Of a DNA stretch of 64,000 bases, positions 1-7,207 are shown one piece after another. Within the stretch, counting starts at the first letter, position 1; each line of letters begins with the position of its first letter. Made by a program: the position numbers and the translations under genes. Source of the stretch: Emticicia sp051209875 (GTDB taxonomy: Bacteria; Bacteroidota; Bacteroidia; Cytophagales; Spirosomataceae); assembly GCF_051209875.1 (NCBI RefSeq), contig NZ_JBNTQY010000001.1, positions 1,488,001-1,552,000 of the forward strand, written 5' to 3'. Below the pieces are notes generated by a model, which searched no databases, had not been told where the DNA came from, and saw only the letters and a list, made by a program, of their open reading frames with translations.

Positions 1-2310
1 ACGTTTTTCTCCTTCAAAAACCATTCCTGTACTTTGCCCTGCCAAAGCAGTATTGACAATTTTGTTTATATCTGAGATTGTTAGATTATATTGAGCAATC
101 ATATCACGTTTATACGCAATAATGATTTGTGGCATTCCTGACACAGTTTCAACATAAAGGTTTTTTGCACCTTCAACAGTGTTGACAATTTCACCCAGTT
201 GGTGGGCATATTTGGTAAGTGTATCTAAATCTTCCCCAAAAATCTTACAAACTACATCTTGTCTTGCACCTGTCATCAGTTCATTGAAACGCATCTGAAC
301 AGGGTATTGAAAACCAACGGTCACGCCAGGAATTTCTTCAACAGCTTTGGTCATTTTTTCAGCCAATTCATCAAAAGTTTTGGCCGAAGTCCATTCACTT
401 TTATCCTTCAAAATCACCATCATATCACTGGCTTCCATTGGCATGGGGTCGGTTGGCACTTCACCACTCCCAATTTTTGTTACCACTTTTTCTACTTCAG
501 GAAATCTCGTTTTCAGAATATGAGCAGTTTTCTGCGTATTTTCAATGGTTGTTTTGATGCTACTTCCAGTCAAAACCCTTGTGTCAACTGCAAAATCACC
601 TTCTTCGAGGGCTGGAATAAATTCACCACCAAGTGTGGTTAAAATAAGCACAGCAATAGCAAAAAGCCCAATTGTTGCACCCAACACTATTTTTGGAAAA
701 CCAATAACTTTCGTCAAAGCCGATTGATAAGCATGTTCAACTTTCGCCATTAATCTATCCGAAATATTAGGTTCATGCTTGGTTTTTTTGCTCAAAAAAA
801 CCGCACTCATCATCGGGATATAGGTAAGCGATAAAATAAATGCTCCTAATAAAGCAAAAGCCACTGTTTGTGCCATTGGCTTAAACATTTTACCTTCGAT
901 GCCTTGTAATGTAAAGATTGGTAAATAAACTACCAAGATAATGACTTGTCCAAAAACAGCACTATTCATCATTTTTCCTGCTGATTTATTGGTAATTTCG
1001 TCCATTTCAGCTTGTGAATACTTGGCATTACCGAGAGCATGTTTTCCTGCCAGCACGTGCATGACAGCCTCAACAATAATTACCGCTCCATCGACAATCA
1101 GACCAAAATCTAATGCTCCTAAGCTCATCAAATTTCCACTTACGCCAAATAAATTCATCATAATAATGGCAAAAAGCATCGCTAAAGGAATCACCGAAGC
1201 AACCAATATCCCTGCACGGAAATTTCCGAGAAAAAGCACCAAAACGAATATGACAATCAAAGCTCCTTCCAAAAGATTTTTTTCTACGGTGCCGATAGCA
1301 TTATTGACCATTTTGGTTCTGTCTAAGAAAGGCTCGATTACGACCCCTTCAGGTAAAGTTTTTTGGATTTGAGCCACTCGAACTTTTACATTCTTAATAA
1401 CTTCGCTGCTATTTGCTCCTTTGAGCATCATCACAACTGCCCCAGAAACTTCTCCTTTATCGTTGAAAGCCATTGCTCCGTATCGTGTGGCATGACCAAT
1501 TTTTATTTCAGCAACATCACGAATAAATAAGGGAGTGCCACCACCGAGATTTTTGATAGCTATATTCTTGATGTCTTCAATGTTTCCGATCAAACCTTCA
1601 CTTCTTATAAACAAAGCAGTTGAACCTTTTTCTATATAAGCTCCACCTGTATTTTGATTATTGCTTTCGAGAGCTTTGAAAACATCACTGATAGTAATGC
1701 CATTTGCTTGTAACTTATGTGGGTCGATTTCAATAGAATATTGTTTAAGTTTTCCACCAAAACTACTTACTTCTGCCACACCTTTTACGCCTAAAAGCTG
1801 CCGACGAACAATCCAGTCTTGAATGGTTCGGAGTTCCGTTTCATCGTATTTTGATTCGTAGCCTTCTTTTGGGCGAACTACATATTGATAAATTTCACCC
1901 AAACCAGTAGAAACGGGGCCGAGTTCGGGAACACCAATTCCAGTAGGAATTTGCGTTTGTACTCTTTGGAGCCGTTCGGCGACTTGCTGCCTTGCCCAAT
2001 AAATATCGGTTGCATCATCAAAAACGATGGTTACAAGTGAAAGTCCAAAACGTGAGAAACTTCTAATTTCTTGCAGTCCAGAGATATTATTATTTGCCTG
2101 TTCGATGGGAAAGGTAACGAGACGTTCGATGTCGGTTGCTCCAAACGAAGGAGCAATGGTGATGACTTGTACTTGATTATTGGTAATATCAGGTACAGCA
2201 TCTATTGGCAATTTGGTAATTTCATAGCTACCATAGCCAATTAGGGCGATTGTAAATAGCCCAATGATGAGTTTGTTTTTGATAGCAAACCCAATGATTG
2301 AATTCAACAT
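1..2310 (-). CDS. czcA: Heavy-metal efflux RND pump, CzcA/CusA type (3' end beyond window)
   Basis: Inner-membrane proton-driven pump of the HME-RND family, which moves divalent or monovalent metal ions out through a periplasmic adaptor and a TolC-like channel. The 770 residues present start MLNSIIGFAIKNKLIIG, with the first membrane helix directly after the start. They include the paired proton-relay acids of TM4 (DFGLIVD, Asp401 and Asp407, then Glu414), almost the same numbering as the acids known for CzcA. The frame is open from the ATG at 2310 to base 1 with no stop, so roughly the last quarter (family length about 1,030-1,040) lies outside the window. It follows the small His-rich gene at 2435-2818 on the same strand, a typical Bacteroidota metal-efflux order. 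The metal cannot be told from sequence (Cu/Ag or Co/Zn/Cd). Confidence 0.95.
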   Translation of the reverse strand, partial: MLNSIIGFAIKNKLIIGLFTIALIGYGSYEITKLPIDAVPDITNNQVQVITIAPSFGATDIERLVTFPIEQANNNISGLQEIRSFSRFGLSLVTIVFDDATDIYWARQQVAERLQRVQTQIPTGIGVPELGPVSTGLGEIYQYVVRPKEGYESKYDETELRTIQDWIVRRQLLGVKGVAEVSSFGGKLKQYSIEIDPHKLQANGITISDVFKALESNNQNTGGAYIEKGSTALFIRSEGLIGNIEDIKNIAIKNLGGGTPLFIRDVAEIKIGHATRYGAMAFNDKGEVSGAVVMMLKGANSSEVIKNVKVRVAQIQKTLPEGVVIEPFLDRTKMVNNAIGTVEKNLLEGALIVIFVLVLFLGNFRAGILVASVIPLAMLFAIIMMNLFGVSGNLMSLGALDFGLIVDGAVIIVEAVMHVLAGKHALGNAKYSQAEMDEITNKSAGKMMNSAVFGQVIILVVYLPIFTLQGIEGKMFKPMAQTVAFALLGAFILSLTYIPMMSAVFLSKKTKHEPNISDRLMAKVEHAYQSALTKVIGFPKIVLGATIGLFAIAVLILTTLGGEFIPALEEGDFAVDTRVLTGSSIKTTIENTQKTAHILKTRFPEVEKVVTKIGSGEVPTDPMPMEASDMMVILKDKSEWTSAKTFDELAEKMTKAVEEIPGVTVGFQYPVQMRFNELMTGARQDVVCKIFGEDLDTLTKYAHQLGEIVNTVEGAKNLYVETVSGMPQIIIAYKRDMIAQYNLTISDINKIVNTALAGQSTGMVFEGEKR

Positions 2311-2434
2311 GATTTAATAATTGAATGATTCATTTAGTAGATTGCAAGAAACAAGCTACTACAATTAATTTATAGTAAAGCAATTAGAAATATGGAGGTA
2401 TTTCCAAATGGTTAATTTTTATAAAATTAGTTGG

Positions 2435-2818
2435 TTAGAATCTTGGCGGTTGCCAAATGCTAGAAAGGTAGGCAGAAATAATATTAGTTGAAGAAGAAAA
2501 TAACACATTCTTCTTTTCGATCACAATAGCTTTTATTTGTGAAAGTTGAATAGTATAAAAAACGCTTATTGGAAAAACAAACGAATGACACTGGTCATGC
2601 GATTTGAAAGGGAGTTTATTATCGGTTGCTGCATCGCCGTCATCGCCGTGGTCAATGGCGTAATGATGATATAAAAACTCTCCAAAAGACATTGAAGGGT
2701 CGATTTGTTGATGCTCGATAAAATGTGAAAATAGCACGGGAAGTTTCAGCAATTGATTGAGCTCGGTTGCTGAAAGTAGGTAAACTACAATGAGATATTT
2801 TGCTATGAATGCCTTCAC
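2435..2818 (-). CDS. Small His-rich protein upstream of czcA
   Basis: A 127-residue protein with a hydrophobic N-terminus and a middle rich in His and Asp (HFIEHQQ, HHYAIDHGDDGD, KSHDQCH). Proteins of this pattern (a 'LLKLP..HFIEH' stretch followed by 'LPFKSHDQC') recur next to czcA-type pumps in Bacteroidota, and none has an assigned biochemical role that I know of. The position just before czcA on the same strand (124-bp gap) suggests a metal-binding helper or sensor; this is inference. The start is GTG at 2818, as no in-frame ATG exists before residue 44. A TATATTTG box (minus strand, bases 2830-2823) lies only 4 nt before that GTG, so the message could be leaderless. Confidence 0.7.
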   Translation of the reverse strand: MKAFIAKYLIVVYLLSATELNQLLKLPVLFSHFIEHQQIDPSMSFGEFLYHHYAIDHGDDGDAATDNKLPFKSHDQCHSFVFPISVFYTIQLSQIKAIVIEKKNVLFSSSTNIISAYLSSIWQPPRF

Positions 2819-2863
2819 TATGCAAATATAGTTTTTTTCTGTGAAGTTTACATATTTATAACC

Positions 2864-3595
2864 TTATACTTCTAAGGATTTTGTAAAAATTGGCTCCATC
2901 CAATCAGTAGGGAGTTTTTGTACAGAAGCATTCAGAAGAGCATTCCATTGATAAGAAATTTGCTCTAAATCTTGTTTTTCGTAACGTTGCTCTACTATTT
3001 TAAAGCTATCTTTTTCGCACAAAACCACATCAATGGGAAAATCTACATCATTGGCACTTACCCTTGTGGAGTCAAAGGCTAAAAACCCTAACTTTAATAC
3101 TTCCTGTAAAGAAGTATTGTATTTCAAGTTTCGATAAAGAATTGGTTTTCCATAGTTTGGCTGACCAATAATGATAAATGGAGAGCCTTCGGTTACTTCA
3201 ACCCAATTGCCTTCTGGATAAAGCATATAAAGTTTGTGTTCATCATCATTTTCAAGCTGCCCACCAATCACTGCCGACAAATTGAATGATAAACCTGCTT
3301 CTCTTAAAGAGGCTTTATCTTCAACAGCCACTCTTTTCACCATATCACCAAAAGCGTTGACAGCTTTATAAAGTTTATCAAACTTGGTATCTTGTTCTTC
3401 TAAAACTTCTTTAAAATAAGTAATGGCCTTATCTCTCACTGAGCGTAGCCCAGCAGTCATAATAAACAATGAATGATGCTTTGACTGATGAACAAATATT
3501 TTTTTGTTGGACGAAACTTCGCTACCCGATGTGATACGGGTATCGGCAATGGCAACAATTCCTTTGGCAACTTTTACTCCAAGACAGAAAGTCAT
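2864..3595 (-). CDS. Proteasome-like (Anbu-type) N-terminal Thr peptidase
   Basis: 243 residues beginning MTFCLGVKVAKGIVAIADTR. After removal of Met the N-terminal residue is Thr1, the acid is Asp17 (IAD-TR) and a Lys pair falls near position 30-31, the classical Thr1/Asp17/Lys33 proteasome-fold arrangement. The family is the 20S-proteasome/HslV-like 'Anbu' group of bacterial proteins, cytoplasmic and of uncertain activity. It lies 171 bp downstream of an alpha-E gene on the same strand. Anbu genes are usually found with an alpha-E protein, a circularly permuted ATP-grasp protein and a transglutaminase, and here only alpha-E is present. Family assignment is good; that it cleaves peptides is inferred from conserved residues. 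Confidence 0.85.
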   Translation of the reverse strand: MTFCLGVKVAKGIVAIADTRITSGSEVSSNKKIFVHQSKHHSLFIMTAGLRSVRDKAITYFKEVLEEQDTKFDKLYKAVNAFGDMVKRVAVEDKASLREAGLSFNLSAVIGGQLENDDEHKLYMLYPEGNWVEVTEGSPFIIIGQPNYGKPILYRNLKYNTSLQEVLKLGFLAFDSTRVSANDVDFPIDVVLCEKDSFKIVEQRYEKQDLEQISYQWNALLNASVQKLPTDWMEPIFTKSLEV

Positions 3596-3602
3596 TTCTT
3601 TT

Positions 3603-3766
3603 GAGTTCTAAGTGCTGAGTTTTGAACGGTTCGCCGTAGCGATTCTGAGTTTTCTAAAAACTCAGCTATTTGATCATTCAAAATCTCATCACATGAATAA
3701 AATATTTTAAGATGGACAAAATTAAGAAAAATTCAGAACTCAAAACTCAGAACTCAAAACTTAATT
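3603..3766. repeat. Reiterated-word inverted repeat (GAGTTCT/TGAGTTTTGA words)
   Basis: The gap between the alpha-E and Anbu-type genes has a left block rich in GAGTTCT and TGAGTTTTGA words (3603-3628), and a right block from about 3730 made of the reverse complements AACTCAAAAC and CAGAACTC repeated twice. Between them a perfect 9-bp hairpin CTGAGTTTT-cta-AAAACTCAG spans 3645-3665. The right block ends at the stop codon of the alpha-E gene. No coding function is evident. Confidence 0.6.
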
Positions 3767-4729
3767 TTACGCTTCTACTGTTTTTAAGTCAAAATAAGTC
3801 TGAAAAATCGCTTTAGCGGCAGTATTTGTTTTTATTTGAAATTCATCTAAATAAGGATGAAGTGCTTTTTTGAAAATATCTCCTACTTCAGTAAATTCAA
3901 TTTCATGTCGTAGGCGAGTAAGTTCTTTTTCTGCAAAATTTGAATAGCCATCTGTCATTTTTCTGCCTGAAATTTCGTATAATGAAAGTTCGGCTTGGCG
4001 AATACAATAAAAAATCGAACGAGGAAAACTTTTATCTAAGACCAGAAATTCAACAATATGTGAAGGATTAATCACACGGTGCTGTTGGCGATACATATTA
4101 AATGCACTCACAGATTTTAGAACAGAAGTCCAAATAAGTAATTCTTGAGGTGAGCCAATCGCTTGATCATCAGGTAATAAAGTAAAGTAGCGAACATCAA
4201 GAAAGCGAGAAGTTTTATCGGCACGCTCCAAAAAACGGCCCATTCTTCCAAAGTGAAAACCTTCGTTACGAGTAACAGTGGCATCAATGATACCAAAAAA
4301 TAGCTGGCATCCGTCTCTGATTTCGTCAAAAAATAATTGGAGTTGCTCTACTTCCCAGTTCTTGGTCGATTGTGTTTCTGAGATTTTTAGGTAAAACATA
4401 TTGATATGCTCCCACATCTCTTTGGTGATGCTTTCTCTAATGGTTCGAGCATTTTCTCGTGCATTGGCAAGACAACTGTAAATAGAGTTTGGATTTCGTT
4501 TATCGAAAGTCATGTAATCTATCACAGTATCTCGGTTGGCAGAAGTATGATGCTCGAAGAAACCATAATTATCGGCCGTGGCAATGAGTAGTGGCTCCCA
4601 CTGTTCGGTCAAAATTCCGGGAGCATCAAGTGTTAGATTTAGGTTTACACTTACAAAACGAGCATAGTTTTCGGCTCGCTCGATGTAGCGATTTATCCAA
4701 TAAATGGAGTTTGCGACACGACTTAACAT
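3767..4729 (-). CDS. Alpha-E domain protein (DUF403)
   Basis: 320 residues, all-helical in character, starting MLSRVANSIYWINRYIERAEN, the signature start of the alpha-E (DUF403) family. Length is normal for the family. The biochemical role is not established. It is repeatedly encoded with an ATP-grasp ligase-like protein, a transglutaminase-like protein and an Anbu peptidase, a set proposed to make and break peptide or amide tags. Here the downstream neighbour on the same strand is the Anbu-type gene, but no ATP-grasp gene is visible upstream in the 435 bases before RR1. The family call is firm; the pathway is unknown. Confidence 0.9.
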   Translation of the reverse strand: MLSRVANSIYWINRYIERAENYARFVSVNLNLTLDAPGILTEQWEPLLIATADNYGFFEHHTSANRDTVIDYMTFDKRNPNSIYSCLANARENARTIRESITKEMWEHINMFYLKISETQSTKNWEVEQLQLFFDEIRDGCQLFFGIIDATVTRNEGFHFGRMGRFLERADKTSRFLDVRYFTLLPDDQAIGSPQELLIWTSVLKSVSAFNMYRQQHRVINPSHIVEFLVLDKSFPRSIFYCIRQAELSLYEISGRKMTDGYSNFAEKELTRLRHEIEFTEVGDIFKKALHPYLDEFQIKTNTAAKAIFQTYFDLKTVEA

Positions 4730-5164
4730 AATTATCTTTGGTTTTTATTGACGAAGACCAAAGATAATAAAGGAAACTGGAAAAACAAACGAAACATTGT
4801 GAAGTGAAAGAATTTTAGAAGTAAAGCCAATATTGAAATTAATAAATGTTGGATTAATGAAAAATTCACTACAAGTAGGTATTTTTTTGTAGATTGCCAA
4901 CCATTAACTTTGCCGAAAACAATAATTATAAGAAGAAAATTTGGTTTTAAGGATTAAAGTTTTTAGTATAGCACAATCAAAAAAAGATGGTTTTGGAATC
5001 TCTTATTGATACTGTTGATTAGACATGAAACTAACCCGAAATGATGCCTCAGCTCTGCGAATTTCATGGTCTTCTATTTTTATTTTAAGTAAAAAATTAT
5101 TTCATTATTTTGAACAGGCAACTTTATGCTTTGCTCATTTTTAATTATGCTTTAGCCAATTTGT
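4730..5164. other. Intergenic region between alpha-E and RR1, no gene
   Basis: 435 bases between divergent genes. I found no credible reading frame. It holds a 12-mer CAAGTAGGTATT (4873-4884), which recurs upstream of the second LuxR-type regulator, and a good Bacteroidota -7 box TAACTTTG (4906-4913). This leaves a long leader of about 250 nt before the ATG at 5165. Nothing else was recognised, and no riboswitch fold was identified by eye. Confidence 0.5.
4873..4913 (+). promoter_or_regulatory. Candidate promoter and upstream box for RR1
   Basis: The box CAAGTAGGTATT runs into a T-tract ending in TTTG (4887-4890). Fifteen bases later comes TAACTTTG (4906-4913), matching the TAnnTTTG -7 consensus of Bacteroidota sigma-A promoters. 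The spacing is slightly shorter than usual. Transcription would begin near 4918 and run into RR1. Confidence 0.45.
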
Positions 5165-5812
5165 ATGATAAGAGTTTTGATTGCTGATGATCACGTGATT
5201 GTTGCTGAAAGCCTAAGTATTTTGATTGATACGATGGATGGTATTGAAGTAGTGGGTACGGTCAATAATGGTTGGCAGGTGTTGACTTTTTTAGAAACCA
5301 ATGATGCTGATGTTGTACTAACAGACTTGCACATGCCGTTGATGAATGGTATTGAAACAACCATAAGGGTGCGTGAGAAATACCCAAAAGTGGCAGTCAT
5401 GCTCTTAACAATGTCGGAGGAAACATCAGTGATAAAAGAAGCCTTGGTGGCTGGTGTAGATGGTTATATAATGAAGCGTGCTGAGCGAAAAGAACTCGAA
5501 CAAGCTATCAAAACCGTAGCAAGTGGGCAAAAGTTTTTTAGCGAGGCAGTAGTAATGAGGTTGGCACAAATGCCTAACCCAAATACGACTAATGGCAAAG
5601 ATAATATAGCAGAACATATATCGCTGACGCCAAGAGAAATTGAGGTAATGCAGCTTGTAATACAAGATCTGAGCAACAACGAAATAGCTGAAAAGATTTT
5701 CATTAGCCCGACCACAGTAGAAACGCATAGAAGAAATTTGATGAAGAAATTAGGAGTAAGTTCCGCTCTTGGATTGATGCGTTGGGCGATGAAACATGGA
5801 TTTGATAAGTAA
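5165..5812 (+). CDS. NarL/FixJ-type response regulator (RR1)
   Basis: 215 residues: a complete receiver (acid pair Asp8-Asp9, phospho-acceptor Asp54 in LTDLHMPLMNG, a Lys in GYIMKRAERKE) followed by a LuxR-type helix-turn-helix (LTPREIEVMQLV ... SPTTVETHRRNLMKKLGV). It should be a cytoplasmic DNA-binding transcription factor activated by phosphorylation. No histidine kinase adjoins it; the nearest is the TPR kinase at 9022-10956. It lies only 32 bp upstream of the candidate RiPP operon on the same strand, so it may be co-transcribed with it or control it (inference). All catalytic residues are present, unlike the second regulator at 11117. Confidence 0.93.
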   Translation: MIRVLIADDHVIVAESLSILIDTMDGIEVVGTVNNGWQVLTFLETNDADVVLTDLHMPLMNGIETTIRVREKYPKVAVMLLTMSEETSVIKEALVAGVDGYIMKRAERKELEQAIKTVASGQKFFSEAVVMRLAQMPNPNTTNGKDNIAEHISLTPREIEVMQLVIQDLSNNEIAEKIFISPTTVETHRRNLMKKLGVSSALGLMRWAMKHGFDK

Positions 5813-5844
5813 TTTTTTTAATTCATTTTAAATATTTTTTGATT

Positions 5845-6300
5845 ATGGCAACAATTACAGCTTTGTACGAAGGTAAAGTATCAGTTTGGAATGATGAAAT
5901 AAATCAATTAACTGGGTTTGGTCAGGAGACTGTCTGTCTGCATCTTTTATTCGATCCCCACATAAAGACAATTGCACAAAATGACGACGTTAGTTTTATT
6001 GCAATACAGATACCTAAAATTGCTATTACTCATATTGCTCTAGGTGAAAGTTTAACATTCCATACTAAAACTGGGATTGCTATAAATATGATAAAACACG
6101 AAATCACACTTAGTGATGACTTTGAAAGGTATATCGTTTTTTTAAAAAAAGTGGGTACTAATTTTGTTCTGAATAAAATTGATAGGGGATTCATAGGGAA
6201 CTTAGATATGGCTACATTAAATAATATAGTAAAGGGGCAAGAAACATCGGGTAACTTTATCAATTGTACTGTATCACGTCCTCCATGTAGTCAAAAATGA
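5845..6300 (+). CDS. Candidate RiPP precursor-like protein with Cys/Ser/Thr tail
   Basis: 151 residues from the ATG at 5845 (a TTG two codons earlier is less likely). I do not recognise the body, which looks like an alternating strand/helix domain without a signal peptide or membrane span. The last 19 residues, ETSGNFINCTVSRPPCSQK, are unlike the rest. They hold Thr134, Ser135, Thr142, Ser144, Ser149 and Cys141, Cys148, spaced so that two Ser/Thr-to-Cys rings could form. The stop overlaps the start of the kinase gene (ATGA at 6297), so the two are translationally coupled. Together with the kinase and HopA1 genes this suggests a modified-peptide precursor with a long leader. Alternative: an accessory protein of the same system. 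The function is inferred from context only. Confidence 0.55.
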   Translation: MATITALYEGKVSVWNDEINQLTGFGQETVCLHLLFDPHIKTIAQNDDVSFIAIQIPKIAITHIALGESLTFHTKTGIAINMIKHEITLSDDFERYIVFLKKVGTNFVLNKIDRGFIGNLDMATLNNIVKGQETSGNFINCTVSRPPCSQK

Positions 6301-7205
6301 AAATAATTTTACATTCTGAGTACCTGACAGTCGAATACTTAATCTGGAGAATGTGTAATTTTTCTGATAGTTTTTCTGAGAAACTTGAAGAAAATTTTTA
6401 TAATGACATGAAAGTCATTATACTTCCTGTAAATAGTAGAAATTTATTGTCAAAAGTCAAAATTGGACAAAAAATTTATATTTTTAAACAGTATGGAAAG
6501 CCAGAACCCTCAAAGTTTCTTGAGAATGAAAGTAATATTTATGACCTAAATATTTTGGGAAATATTTCAACTGAAAAAATATTTTATGACCATGGCTATG
6601 GAATTATTGTCACAGAAAAACTATTGGGGTTTGACCCAATAATGCAAATTTTATATCTTATTTTACCTCTTGGAAATTGGGAAAAGGTTAGTAATATCAT
6701 TAGCTTATCAGCATCAATTTTTAGACAATTGCATCAAAGCAAAATTGATAGTTCTTTGATGCTGAAACCAGATTCTGTAAGTATTTTAAAAAAAGTTGAT
6801 AGCCACAGTAACCAACTATTAATAGATGACATTAACTTCTTTGAAAGAGAATGGAAACAAGAGGACTTTATTCATTTTGATTTAAGATTGGATAATATGC
6901 TTATAAAGGATACCGAAATCAAGATAATTGATTGGGAAATGGCAATTATAGGTGATTATTATTGGGATTTGGCAATTTTTTTAAATTCATTAGTTTTATT
7001 TTTGGGGACGGTGGAAATTTATACTTTATCTACTCATTTTCGACTTGAAAGAATTAGATCAGTTGTTAAAGAATTTATAAAAACATATTTTTCTCAAAAA
7101 GAAGATGAACCTGATTTAAATAAGTTAAGAGTATATTGGAGGCTACAAAATTTTGCGTTATACGATTCTGAAATATATATTAATAGGATAAATGATTTTT
7201 TATAA
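6297..7205 (+). CDS. APH-fold phosphotransferase, lanthipeptide-kinase-like
   Basis: 302 residues of the aminoglycoside-phosphotransferase/choline-kinase fold. The catalytic loop is HFDLRLDN (193-200), the metal-binding motif DWE is at 212-214, a second conserved Asp is in YYWDLA (224), and Lys64 in IFKQ is the likely ATP-binding lysine. The first 50 residues are atypical. It overlaps the upstream peptide-like gene by 4 bp, and the HopA1 gene starts 2 bp after its stop. In class V lanthipeptide clusters (lexapeptide, cacaoidin and relatives) a kinase of this fold pairs with a HopA1-family protein to dehydrate Ser/Thr in the precursor. That role is proposed here from gene order. A free-standing small-molecule kinase or antibiotic kinase is the alternative. 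Base composition is visibly more AT-rich than the flanking housekeeping genes. Confidence 0.8.
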   Translation: MKIILHSEYLTVEYLIWRMCNFSDSFSEKLEENFYNDMKVIILPVNSRNLLSKVKIGQKIYIFKQYGKPEPSKFLENESNIYDLNILGNISTEKIFYDHGYGIIVTEKLLGFDPIMQILYLILPLGNWEKVSNIISLSASIFRQLHQSKIDSSLMLKPDSVSILKKVDSHSNQLLIDDINFFEREWKQEDFIHFDLRLDNMLIKDTEIKIIDWEMAIIGDYYWDLAIFLNSLVLFLGTVEIYTLSTHFRLERIRSVVKEFIKTYFSQKEDEPDLNKLRVYWRLQNFALYDSEIYINRINDFL

Positions 7206-7207
7206 AA

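Noticed and set aside
941..1372. Plus-strand open frame opposite czcA
   Set aside because: Antisense to the CzcA membrane domain, whose proton-relay residues confirm the minus-strand reading.
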